Notes under the pieces: generated by a model
The model's database searches: none
What the model was told of the DNA's origin: nothing
Seen by the model: the letters and a program-made list of their open reading frames with translations, nothing else
DNA from: Aphrocallistes beatrix
Taxonomy: Eukaryota > Porifera > Hexactinellida > Sceptrulophora > Aphrocallistidae
DNA: 64,000 nt
NCBI GenBank assembly: GCA_963281255.1
Contig: OY725502.1
Coordinates: forward strand, 2,356,001-2,420,000
Direction: 5' to 3'
Program-made: the position numbers and the translations under genes
In this document: positions 19,120-29,205 of the stretch, piece after piece
How the letters are laid out: each line of letters opens with the position of its first letter
How positions within the stretch are numbered: the stretch's first letter is position 1

Positions 19120-20470
19120 CAGGGTGATACATAAGTTCTGCAACAAAATTCAAATTTAAAAGAAGCATGTCTAAAGTTCGATTTTTGTTGTTATATTGTC
19201 TTAAATTACTATGTGTATCTACTGAACAATTAATACAATATACATAAGGTTCATTCTATTTATCTACTCAAACCGCTCGCCTCTGGCTTGAACGCAGTTT
19301 TTCAACTTTTCAGCGGATTTAGGCAGACATTCGCTATTTCTTCTTGGTCCAATTGATCCCAAGCACGTCGAATCGCTCTTTTAAGTGCTGTAGTCGAGTT
19401 GTATGAACGACTGTTCACTATGGCCTCAAGTCTCCCCCATAGATAAAAGTCGCACTGATTGATATCCGGGCTAGACGGCGGCCAATCGTTTTTTTCCAAT
19501 AAAATCCGGAACATTGCTCGCAAGCCAGTCTTGGGTGGAAGCTGCTTTATGAGCTGGTGCTCCATCTTGTTGAAACATCCAATGAGTGAGTACCTTTCAT
19601 GAAAGTACACCCTATTCAACTAACATGCTTAGAAAGAATGTGTTTCTGGTACAATTCAGCGTTCACCTTTGCACCCTCTGGCAGAAATACAATGAGTTTC
19701 TCCCTTACCAGAGATTCCGGCCCAAACCATCACAGTTTTGGGATGCATGCTCTTTTCCACTCGTTTATATTGTTTTGGGATCATATCGCGCGATAGAGTG
19801 TGTACACGAGAATTTTGAGTATTGTGTTTCTCTTCAATGCTCAAAGTTTCTCGTCGGTAAAACAATATTTTCGGGATTGACATTTTTGAGTGTCAACTTA
19901 CGACTACGCAGTCAACTTACGACTACGCTCAACCCTCTTCTTGATTGCAAGTTGACTGAGAGCTTCTGCTTTGGTGCGTTTGAAAGATCTACTCTAAGTC
20001 ATCAGAAATGAGACGTTGCGCAGAAGTATTCGAAATCAAGGCTCTGGAAGCAATCTGTCTATAGGAGAGTGTCGGTTTCCGCGAAAGCATCTGTCTGACA
20101 TTCTTCCTGACCGCTGGATTTCTAACAGAGCGAGGTCTTCCCGAACGGGGTGCATCTTTGAGAGTACAATACTTGGTGTACCTATCTATCGTACGAGAAA
20201 CGAAGGATCGTGTGTATTCCCGTGTCCCAGGTGACTTCCGAATATCTGCTTGACGATGACCATTTTTCCATAGCTGAATAACAGCATATCTCTTTTGCTC
20301 AATAAGCTTGACACTACTCATCTACAACTCAGAAATCAATTGAATCAGCAATAACATATCTACTAGGTTGGTAATCAACGTGTATGAGTAGCAATAGTAA
20401 ATCTTGTGGGTAATTAAAAAAACTGAGCATTTCGAATTTTGTTGCAGAACTTATGGATCACCCTACCCTG
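19120..20470 (-). mobile_element. Tc1/mariner-superfamily transposon, DD37D-like
   Basis: A 1351-bp element between TA duplications (19118-19119 and 20471-20472). Left end CAGGGTGATACATAAGTTCT, right end reversed CAGGGTAGGGTGATCCATAA, and both continue into GTTCTGCAAC and AAAATTC. The transposase is on the minus strand. A short direct duplication around CAACTTACGACTACG (about 19893-19930) lies between the N-terminal and catalytic parts. Confidence 0.9.
19302..20321 (-). pseudogene. Mariner-type transposase with several frameshifts
   Basis: ATG at 20321 opens 110 codons: MSSVKLIEQKRYAVIQLWKN, a Ser/Arg-rich linker (DAPRSGRPRSVRNP) and a second helix-turn-helix (LSYRQIASRAL). After breaks come FTDEKL (first Asp, about 19850), HPKTVMVWAGISGKGE (about 19710-19760), FQQDGAPAHK (second Asp, about 19560) and NDWPPSSPDINQCDFYLWG (third Asp, about 19460). 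Across the T-run frameshift near 19495 the second and third Asp are separated by 37 residues, which fits the DD37D (maT-like) lineage. Frame breaks near 19990, 19850, 19650 and 19495 make it inactive. C-terminus LNPLKS. Confidence 0.85.
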
Positions 20471-20799
20471 TAATGATATCAAAACTGGTCATATTCAATT
20501 GCATATCAAGCGAAGACGGTTTCGCAATAGCAACAAAGACAGCTAAAGGGATTAGTTTGAGCTGTCTAAATACCTCAATTGGATGGGCAATACATGTAGG
20601 CATTTATTTCTTGAGAAGATCAATACTGAAAATTATAACAAAAGACAATACAATCACAGTCATGATATCCCCTCGTGAAAAGTTCAACAATTCCATTGAA
20701 TCCTATCAGTCTGTCCTCAGTTCAGCTCAGATTACAGATATCATCAGCATTTATTCTGATCCTCCCCCTGTCCAAAAAGGAGCTGATCGCTAAAAGGTC
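20471..20799. other. Unrecognised open stretch
   Basis: An open plus-strand frame continues from the mariner end to a TAA at 20793 (ends SDPPPVQKGADR). I do not recognise it. It lies just before the KRBA2-like fragment and might be its unrecognisable N-terminal region or non-coding. Confidence 0.3.
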
Positions 20800-21112
20800 T
20801 ACAAGATTAGCAAGAAATGTGGAGTAAAACAGTCATAATCTGTTAAATTCCTATATAGTCAAGTGCTAAACTCACAGGATCTATTGAGAGTCGTATCCAA
20901 ATAATCGCTCTTGGAATTACTTGATGCTATCCACACTGAGGGAGAAAAGCACCTTGGAAGAAACTGGATGTCAGTAGTGTTTAAACAGAAGTATTCCGGC
21001 ATTTCCAAAGAAGTGGTCCAATTTTTATCAAATCGTGTAGTGAGTGCGAACTTCAGAAATGTAAAAAACTGAAATCTACGGTCACAAAACCAATACGTAG
21101 TTCAGCGGCCGT
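20800..21112 (+). pseudogene. KRBA2/SCAND3-type integrase, H2C2 zinc-finger portion
   Basis: A stop-interrupted frame gives DLLRVVSK, SLLELLDAIHTEGEKHLGRN and QKYSGISKEVVQF. A frameshift then leads to FIKSCSECELQKCKKLKS and TVTKPIRSS. The pattern H-x(6)-H-x-G...C-x2-C is the HHCC zinc-binding domain that precedes the DDE integrase core in KRBA2-like, transposon-derived proteins. The frame stops at 21112, where a Harbinger-like terminus begins. The Cys-rich C-terminus of the same protein reappears at 22233-22683. Confidence 0.7.
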
Positions 21113-22232
21113 ATTCACTAAGAACCTAAGATCGATCTTAAGATCGATCTTAGTGCTTAAGTCTTAAGTTCGGTCCTAAGTCGTATTCACTAAGATTGGT
21201 ATTCACTAAAATTTAAGTTCGATCTTAAGACCGAACTTAAGACCGAACTTTAAGCAACCTAGGGAGGTGTCTTAAGTATTGGAATTGATTCGATCTTCTC
21301 TAATCACTCCATAAATGTTGTTCAAAATTGCTTCTATCGAACATTGAATCTATCTTGTTTGATATTAGACTTCAAATAAAATTTAAATATTTTTTAAACA
21401 TTTCTCTTATTGTGTGTAACATCGCAACATGTATCACATGCTATAGTTCGTGGCTAATCTTTCTTGGGTTTGTATGAATAAACCAACAGATATTCTTTGA
21501 TTGTATAATCTTACACTAATTCTAACATGCATAATTACTTTGATCCTATTTTCCTATTTACAATGATTTTTCCAGCAGTTTCTGACGTTTTAATCGATAA
21601 TAGTCCCTCTGTTCTTCTATTAACTGCAGCTGTGCTGAGAATACAGCCATCTGCTGGAACAAAACTTCCTGCTGTAACGGAAGTAAGTTTGCAGCCTTCA
21701 AGAGTTCGACAGAATCATCTCGTTCATCAACAGTTCGCCTTCTCTTCCGACTTTTCTTTGATGTCTTATACGTTGTCGGTATTTCAATTTCTGGAGACTC
21801 TAAAATTGGAGTATCTTCAGATTCATCTGGACCTGTAGCCGATACTGTTGACGCTATTGCTAGTGCTTGAAAAAGATCAGCAGCACCTGAAATTCCACTG
21901 AAAGCAGGGGTGTTTTGGAACATCTCTGTTACCCGATCTGCGAGTCAGCAAAATACTTCTATCTGCTGATAGGATTCATGTCCTCGTCTTCTACCTGCCC
22001 AGCACTGTTTGTTCTCCCTCCAGTCTTTCTGGCTTCCCTAAAGCTGGCATCAACTTTGGACTTTGCGTTTTGCTTTAGGTTGGTCCATTTTTTCTGATAT
22101 CCTCTACGTTGAGTTTGGCTGCGATGTCTCTCCAGATTTGTTTCTTCCTTTTGTTTTTGTCTTCGAAGGGTTTGGGAGTCCTGTGTGGTGTGTGAGTTGT
22201 TTCTTAAAAGAAAGAGAAGGTTCGCACAATCA
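21113..22232 (-). mobile_element. Harbinger-like element remnant inserted in the KRBA2-like pseudogene
   Basis: It begins with GGCCGTATTCACTAAGAACC and a cluster of inverted AAGATCGATCTTAAG / TTAAGTTCGGTCTTAAG words (21113-21260). The minus-strand body encodes a Myb/SANT-like protein of the kind carried by PIF/Harbinger transposons. A matching right terminus is not visible, so the copy is truncated or the boundary near 22232 is approximate. The start of the element abuts the KRBA2-like coding sequence. Confidence 0.6.
21558..22225 (-). pseudogene. Myb/SANT-like DNA-binding protein (Harbinger-associated type)
   Basis: Minus-strand frames give KPFEDKNKRKKQIWRDIAAK, LNVEDIRKKWTNLKQNAKSK and ASFREARKTGG. 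This is the third-helix region of a MADF/Myb-like domain (W-I-..-N-...-IRKKW-NLK), with a frameshift near 22110. After another break a 121-residue frame follows: FSGISGAADLF, a serine/acidic linker, a KKSRKRRRT nuclear-localisation-like patch and a leucine-rich coiled-coil tail (LLPLQQEVLFQQMAVFSAQL). In Harbinger elements such proteins assist the transposase. No DDE transposase is seen nearby. Confidence 0.65.
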
Positions 22233-22683
22233 AGGCCGAACATCTCAAAAAGTGGACAAGAAAAGCAAATACGAAGAATGGAGAAGCAAACATTAAAGAA
22301 GGCGAAGCAACTTGACATCGGTGACAACATACTTGTTCATGTTCCTGAGGTAGATAAAAGGTCACCGTTTGATCCACCCAATATTTCAGGTGTTATAACG
22401 GAACGGAATGAAGAAGGGTACCTAAAGATTGGTACTAGTGCAGGAACACTAGATAGATCTTATCTTTCCTTCAGGAGTGGAATTTTCTTTTTCACATTTT
22501 CTCTCCCTTGAAGGACGTTCCTAACGTGATCGTCACACTGCGAAAAACAGTTTGGCCTCTTCTCTCGGCAAAAGCAGCCTCTTTTGCCATTGTACTAGCG
22601 GGTGTGGATCTAATCGCTGTAGGCGATTAGGAAAGATATGTAATTCTAAGTGCCATAAGAAATTAGCGTGCCATAACAAGTAG
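22233..22683 (+). pseudogene. KRBA2-type integrase, C-terminal portion
   Basis: The plus-strand frame has RRMEKQTLKKAKQLDIGDNI, then LVHVPEVDKRSPFDPPNISG, VITERNEEGYLKIGTSAGTL and DRSYLS. After a frameshift comes a Cys-rich tail: FCHCTSGCGSNRCRRLGKIC, NSKCHKKLACHNK and a TAG at 22681. A basic helix, a GDN-VPV-VDR-like chromo/SH3-type fold and a Cys-rich end are the usual C-terminus of KRBA2-like integrases. The DDE catalytic core expected between this and the 20800-21112 fragment is absent, replaced by the Harbinger remnant. Confidence 0.7.
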
Positions 22684-23989
22684 TGTTGCAGTTTTACTCT
22701 TGCTGTAATATCTTGTTATTGAATTGACATCAGCACGTGCCTAGAAAATGCAAATATGAACTACAATATTTAGGGATAAATTTATTTGTTAAGTCATCAT
22801 TAGACTTAATTAGGGGTGGTACGAAGAGGGACTAGGGTAGGCTGTTTTGAGAAGGCTTAATATGGATCGATTATCTAGACGAATATTCGGTTATACATCT
22901 ATCATTTGACCTATTTTGGACAATATAGCGTTGAGAACAATTAACAAGTTAACAGTATCAATTTCATTGTTGTTAAGGAATATTGGAATACTAGATGGAT
23001 AAAATGGTAATCATCTTGGCTTCATCAAGACCACAGTAATTACAGGTTGCTCTTATCGCGTTTCTTCTCAACTGTCTGTATACGAGCATGAGCTCAATGC
23101 TTTCGGATTAATGGCATGATTCCGATACTCCTCAAATATCAACCATGTAGGGACATAATCCCTAGTCTTGTGGAGCGGGGAATTACGTATATTTATCTAG
23201 GTTCGTGAAACGAACATAATATGGTCACTGTTTTTTGGAAACTTGTTTCAGCCGGCCCTGTCCGCATCTAAATTTTTGTACTGCACTTAATGTCAAATTT
23301 GTTTTTATTGCATCACTTTTACATTCATTTACAATTTGCTTCAATTGTAAAATACAGATAATTTCTACTAGAACAATGTCTAACCTTTGGTTGCTCATAC
23401 AAAACAGAAGATTAAGGATTGTGTTTCCTATATGGAGGAAATTATAAATTTCCTTATAAGGTTTTGTGATATGTTGCATGTTGCTAGCTAAGTCTCGATT
23501 TCTCTTGAAAATTCCGAAAAGAATTTAATAACAAAAATGAATGGAACAGGAGTAAAAGTTCTGCTACTGAAATTTTCTTCCACCTTTAGGTGCCACCTTG
23601 CCATAACTAACCCTAAATCGAAATATTGAACCTTTCTGTTGGATCTTGACTATTCAACGCATTTAAGAATGTATCTATTTCATTCATTAACGATGTTAAA
23701 TTGTACTAATACACTTGTATATCACAGGATGTCAGTAGCAATATTTTTCAAGGTAATTGATGTAATTAAATATGAGATGATAATGAAATGATGTCTGTGT
23801 CCTCACAAGAGATATTTGGGGAGCTGAAACAGGTTTACTATAAACAGTAGTGGCCTTACTATACTACTAACAAGGCCGTAGGCGCGAAGTTTCAAGTGGT
23901 CCGGTTGGGACAAAAAGTGGTCCAGTTGTAACCAGTCCGACTGTTCCAAATGGTATTTTTGGCATAAAGAAAATCAATGTAGAATTAAT
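22684..23989. other. No feature recognised
   Basis: AT-rich intron sequence. Near 23890-23960 the words AGTGGTCCGGTTGG and AGTGGTCCAGTTGTAACCAG repeat locally, possibly the inner part of the adjacent pogo-like MITE. No gene. Confidence 0.4.
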
Positions 23990-24165
23990 GAAAAGGATCA
24001 TTATATAATATACGAACCATGAATAATTCACTCTTTTTACTTATACATCCTGGATTTGATGACAATATAGTTCTAAGATACGGGCACTATACTTGAAACA
24101 AAAATGGCTGTCCGGTTGAGGGATGTGCCCGTATCTTGGAGGTCCGGAACTCGGAGGTTCGACTC
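23990..24165 (-). mobile_element. Pogo/Tigger-like MITE, truncated copy
   Basis: Reversed, it begins GAGTCGAACCTCCGAGTTCC and follows the element at 13113 through CTCCAAGATACGG, TCCCTCAAC-GGACA, CCATTTTTGTTTCAA and TAGTGCCCGTATCTTAGAA. The homology fades toward 23990 and the second terminus is missing. Confidence 0.8.
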
Positions 24166-24334
24166 TATTTTCAAATTTACATTCATCTTTTATAGGTTAA
24201 ATATGCGTAATTATATACGCGTAATTAAGTTAAATATGCGTAATTTTCTGGAGGTAACTAATATGAAATAATATAAATATTAAGCTCATAAATACAAAAT
24301 AAACATTGGATTTCGAGAGGTACTAATGACGGAC

Positions 24335-24460
24335 TTCTACTCCTTGATGGCAGACTATGACTTTACTTAGCTTGAGATAGGCTCGATTTAGCATGAGAGA
24401 TAGATATGCTTGACTTAACTTGAGATAGACTTGGCTTCGCTTGAGAGACAGACGACCTGA
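24335..24460. repeat. Degenerate minisatellite
   Basis: Four to five irregular iterations of a CTTGAGATAGACTTGGCTT-like word (variants GCTTGAGATAGGCTCGATTT and GCATGAGAGATAGATATGC). The minus-strand ORF over it is repetitive (AYLKLS/AYLSL) and not a credible gene. Confidence 0.65.
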
Positions 24461-25090
24461 GACGTCATAAGAGAACAATATACGTACTTCTATGAGTAAT
24501 AAGAAACAAGGACACACACATTCCGGACCTTTACAGCATGATGAAGTTGACTTAATGAACAAAAATATTATTAAATTAGTTCTTGAAATTAACAAATTTA
24601 GTTTACTTTTATCATGTTTCAATACTACGGTAGTGCATTATATGGAGGCCTTAAATTTATTAGATAATGAACAGCTGAATACAGTGAAAAAAGCTTTGGT
24701 AGAATGTCAAACCGTGACGTACTGCATGTGCAAATGCTTCAAAGTATACAGTGTTCTAATTCCATTGTAGCCATGCCAAATGAATAAAATTAGTATGGGA
24801 AGAGCCAGAATAAAAGTTTTGAAATTTCTGGTAAGGGTGCGGATACATCGTCGTTAAAATGACCATTCTTCTCTACCCAATTCACATTGAACATACATCA
24901 TTACATCATTGGTGAATTTTAAGAACTCAAAAGGTTCTCACAATATTTTTTCCATGTTATAAGCTAAACTGTTCAACAGAAGTTGACTCATGGAAACCTT
25001 AAGATCCAAATTTATAATTTGACTTTCCAAACTGATACCCAGCAGGCTTTCGATTTTAATTTGGGCCACTTTTAAATAAATTGAATTTAT
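24461..25090. other. No feature recognised
   Basis: A 92-residue plus-strand ORF ends at 24770 without known motifs. The rest is AT-rich. Confidence 0.35.
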
Positions 25091-25764
25091 CCAAATTAAG
25101 GATACCGCCCTCGAAAAATCTTGCCTGGCGTAAAAAAAAACATAATAAAAATTGAAAAATTATTAGAGGATTTTAAATCATTTACCAATTAGTTTTTAAC
25201 TTATTTGATATTTTTTTAATGATATGAACCTTAACATTGTATTAGCACCTTTGGAGATTATAAAACAGATTTAAAAGAATGGGCAAATAAAATCCAAACA
25301 AAATAGCTCTATAAGGGAGTTCATTTAAATAATCCTCGGGAAATCGCAAGTTTGATCTCAGATATTTAGCGATCACTGGGTCAGAAATAAAATTCTGATC
25401 GTTTAAAAAAAAATTTGTTCGGATCCGACCATTTGTTCTTGAGATATCGCATATTATAGGTAAAGTTCGGCCATAATATCCCTCTAAGGTCCCGAAAGAG
25501 GCTGATGTCATATCTTAAAAACTATTGTAGATATATAATATATTATATCCTTAAATAAAAGGATATATGCGAAAATATATAGGTTCCTCGAACATTCCTT
25601 TGTCAAAAAATAAATAATTCTCGACTTATCATTGATTTAATTGTAATACAAATTCTATGGAGAACTTTGAATCTATTAGAAAATGGCGAATCTAATCATT
25701 AAATATGTGTCCAAATTTAGCTATTAAGCTAAATAGTGAATACAATTGCCGTTAATAATACTTA

Positions 25765-26913
25765 GGTCATTTCAAAAGTACTGATCACTATTGACTTTTG
25801 ACAGCTAGTGTATATCGAATGTACCAATTAATATAATCCAGATAGCATTACCCATTATCTCCTAATATCTAAAAGAATTTTTAAGATAGCATAAGTATTT
25901 TTCTTACAATCATCATTTCAATCTTGTCAGTTTTGGCTACTTATACATTTATGGCTTCAAAATCGTCAATTATTGAGCAAGAGCAAAGGGCGTATATCAA
26001 GTTTCGTTCACTGCTAAAAGATTCGAACAGGAACATCCACAATGATCTCGTGGAAGTTTGTGGAGATCAAGTACTTGCTTATTCCACGGTTAGAAGATGG
26101 GCTCGACTATTTCGAGAGTGAAGAGACAGCATTGAAGATGAGCCTCGGACTGGTAGGCCTAAATCTGCAATCTGTGAACCCTCAATTGAGTTAGTTAGTG
26201 AATTTCTTCAAAATGACCCTTGCTGCTCTATTGAAGAGATTTATAAGTATACGGATATCTCAACGGGGAGTATTTACCGCATTCTGAAGGAAGATCTCGG
26301 TGTAAGGAAGGTTTGCGCTCGGTGGGCGCCGTATTTGCTGTCAGAGGCCCGGATGAAACAGAGGGTAGAATGTTGTGAAAATCTTCTACATTACGAAAAA
26401 TTTGATGCAAGGCGACTCTATGAGATAGTAACCATAGATAAAACTTGGATTTACTATTCACAACCTAAATCCAAGGAAAAATCTAAGTGTTGGCATCCGG
26501 GCGAACCCCGAACTAAAAGACCGCGTCAAGATTTCAGTGCCAAGAAGGTAATGTACGCAATTGCATTTGACGACTACGGCCCAGTTGCTCAAGTTTGCGT
26601 TCCGAAGGGCCAGAATGTTACTGGAGACTTTTATTGTACTCATGTGCTCGCAGAAGTCAGTCAACACTACACAGAGCGTCGGCCGAAAACTGGTCCTTGT
26701 GGAATAAAACTTCTACATGATAATGCCAGTAGCCATAAAACTAAACAAGTCACCGCATACATCGTATAGAAAGATATTCCGCTGCTGGGTAGACCGTCTA
26801 AAGGAGTGTATTCGCGTCAAGGGAGACTATTTCGAGAATATGTAATTAAATAACACATCAGTCGTTGCTTAATATCAAATTGGTGGGGGGTGATCAGTAC
26901 TTTTGAAATGACC
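25765..26913 (+). mobile_element. Mariner-type element, internally deleted
   Basis: A 1149-bp element with 23-bp perfect ends: GGTCATTTCAAAAGTACTGA then TCA on the left, and its exact complement on the right. It is flanked by TA (25763-25764 and 26914-26915). The intact ends suggest it is among the younger insertions in the window. The transposase lies on the plus strand. Confidence 0.92.
25951..26870 (+). pseudogene. Mariner transposase lacking the third catalytic Asp
   Basis: ATG at 25951 opens a frame interrupted only by a single TGA at 26119-26121 (after RRWARLFRE) up to 26767. It has a paired helix-turn-helix N-terminus (NIHNDLVEVCGDQVLAYSTV), the linker EPRTGRP, a first Asp in TIDKTWI (26437), WHPGEPRTKRPRQ and a second Asp in LLHDNASSH (26719). 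Directly after AYIV the block with the third Asp (normally ending SPDLAP-D-FLF) is missing. The tail resumes in another frame as WVDRLKECIRVKGDYFEN with a stop. Thus a single nonsense codon and an internal deletion of perhaps 50-60 codons inactivated it. Confidence 0.88.
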
Positions 26914-28203
26914 TAAGTATGTACAGAAAAATTGGAGAACTTTTGATAATTATTTTGAAGTTCTGGCCTTGGACCTCGCAGATTCGGTCAAAAACCCCCA
27001 TTTAGGGTTCAAAAAGAGATATCTCTCTATCTTTGTAAATACAAGTCCAAATTCTTAGTTCTCACTTCCTAATATACTTTTTACGAGTGTACATATATGA
27101 TTCTTTGATAATAATTGCACTACACCCTATGGAATGTTAAGATTTAGATTTTTGTCATATGATGACGTAGCATTTTTCGAAAATCCTAACTTCGAAACTA
27201 AAAGTCGTAGACTTTCGCTCTAACTTCCTAATATACTTTTTGGAAGCTTTTTATTCATTCTAAACTGATAGATTATACTTCGCAGTGCCAGGAATATGAA
27301 ATATTATCTACAATTATCTCAAAATATTCGGAGTTAGGGGCCTCAAGGAAATTTGTGGATTTTCAGGGTACTTCTGCTATTTTTGGTAAATATTTGGCTT
27401 TAATATACCTAAATCAGCAGTATGGATGCGAATAAATGTCTGTGGATGCTTATGTGCTTATTAATAACTCATTTTACATTCTTCTTAACACCTAAACTTA
27501 AAATCTCTATATCTCGGGGTTTTAAAATTTCAAAATTTTACGTCTTTACAGAATTATTACTCAAATTTGGTTTGAGATAGAAGTTTGAAAATTTCAAGAG
27601 TTGTTTCATATCATTAGGCGATGAACGTAGGACCACCATTTTTTGGATATATTCTAACTCGGTGATTTTATTCATGATTTCCCAAAAAACAGACATTTTT
27701 GGCCCTTTTTTGGCCCTTTTTTTCGGACACCGATAAAATTTACAATATTTGTCATTTTAACTTTCTTCTGCTCTTATGAAGTTGCAAATATGGTAGACTA
27801 TCTATGATTCGATTTTGGAAGCGTTTGATTCCTTGGTATGTCCTAAACAATTCATTGAGTGCCTAAATTTCTACCATTAAGATGTGCTAGCGGAAAATTT
27901 AAAAAACATACTTTGAGACACTGTATCTCAAAATCTAGAAATGAGAATCAAAAACGGTTTGGAATGTGCCAGTATTTCTTGATGGAGATACCTCCCCACG
28001 CTTAACATCTCTTATAGCTCTACTTTCATCGTATGCTGTAATGCAAATCATATGTTTTTTCGAGGGCGGTAACCTTTAAATTAGGTACTTATGCACATGT
28101 TTCTGGAGTAACGAAGATTGAATTCACTAAATTGGGCGACGGTAAACACTTGTTCGTTGTCTTTTAAATTCAATCAATTGTTTATAACAAACTTGAGTAT
28201 AGT

Positions 28204-28268
28204 GTTGTATGCGTTTACATAATATTACTAGTGTTGTATGCGTTTACATAATATTACTAGTATTGTAT
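28204..28268. repeat. Tandem duplication of 32 bp
   Basis: GTGTTGTATGCGTTTACATA plus ATATTACTA occurs twice in direct succession, followed by the start of a third copy (TATTGTATGCG). Confidence 0.85.
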
Positions 28269-28439
28269 GCGAAGTAAATATAAATATTGTGGTTACATAA
28301 TATTTTCAAAATGAATATTTAATCAACCCATGAACGCAAAATAATTAAAAATTATATAGTTGATAATAACTGTATTAGTTAGCGGTTGTAGGATTGGGTT
28401 TACTAAGCAATCAATGGTACTATTTTTTTGGTGACTACC

Positions 28440-28570
28440 ATTGCCTTATGTATAGAATGCTATGGATCAGCCTTCTGTCATGGCAGGTTCTTCATTCAAT
28501 TCATTACAGACATATAAATAATGTATATTTACATTCATACATCGAGTTTTAATATTAAGGATGATGAGTA
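28440..28570. repeat. Family A tail fragment
   Basis: TTCATTCAATTCATTACAGA, a short A/T-rich microsatellite and CATCGAGTTTTAATATTAAGG reproduce the order of modules after the family A microsatellite, here without an insertion. It precedes copy 5. Confidence 0.65.
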
Positions 28571-28674
28571 AATTTGAAAAAGTATTTTGAGATTGGAAAC
28601 TTTTTACACATTCATTCGTCGTCAAGTAAAATATTCAGCTTAAATATGATCATGTACCCCCAAAGATTTGTCCA

Positions 28675-29205
28675 ATTTATCGAGAGCAAGCACGCTTCGC
28701 TTGCTTGCGCTGTGCGGCTAGCAGACACTTTGTGTCCGCCAGAGGCGCCCTGTGGGCGCCTAGGGGCACTTTGATTAATTATATGGGAGAAAACCTCTCT
28801 AAACACATCTGTCCTACTGCTTTCATCGATATGGCACGAAAAATCACCAAATTTATCAATTATTAAAATTTTGATGAGTAATGATAACGTCATAACAAAG
28901 TGATGAGTCATCATTTTTGATGATAGTTGCATCATATGTGAGGTATATTAGTATACAGATTCTATTAAAATTCCAGCCTTCTATCTCCTATTTACTTTTT
29001 AAAATGTGACGCTTAACTTTTAAAATGTGACAATGACGTCATTATTCCATGATGAGTCGACATTTTGCTCTGAGCTCAGAACTTTGTGGAGCCATAGCCA
29101 AAAGACTACACTTGCAAAAATCAGCTTTCTGCGCCTGGCAGTTTCTTCAATCAATTCGTTACAAGGATATATATATACGTATATACATACGTATATAGTA
29201 TATAT
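28675..29205 (+). repeat. Family A repeat, copy 5
   Basis: A GC hairpin block (28688-28770) with GCAGACAC-TTT-GTGTCCGC and a second perfect hairpin AGGCGCCC-TGT-GGGCGCCT, then the conserved region (GATGAGTCATCATTTTTGAT, CATGATGAGTCGACATTTTG), GGCAGTTTCTTCAATCAATT and a TA microsatellite. The element continues after 30390 with CATTAATCGAGTTTTAATCG, so the element at 29206-30390 is inserted within the microsatellite. Confidence 0.85.

Larger units (their letters stand above)
25091..28086. mobile_element. Possible larger element with GATACCGCCCTCGAAAAA-type inverted ends
   Basis: CCAAATTAAGGATACCGCCC followed by TCGAAAAAT at 25091-25119 is matched in reverse at about 28055-28084 (reversed: CTAATTTAAAGGTTACCGCC, then CTCGAAAAAA). 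The two are 3 kb apart and enclose a mariner copy that is itself younger. The remaining interior is AT-rich without a recognisable transposase. It shows local repeats, e.g. CTTCCTAATATACTTTTT near 27064 and 27222. The boundary interpretation is inference. Confidence 0.45.

Noticed and set aside
21527-21838. 103-residue plus-strand ORF
   Set aside because: Antisense shadow of the Myb/SANT-like minus-strand frame.
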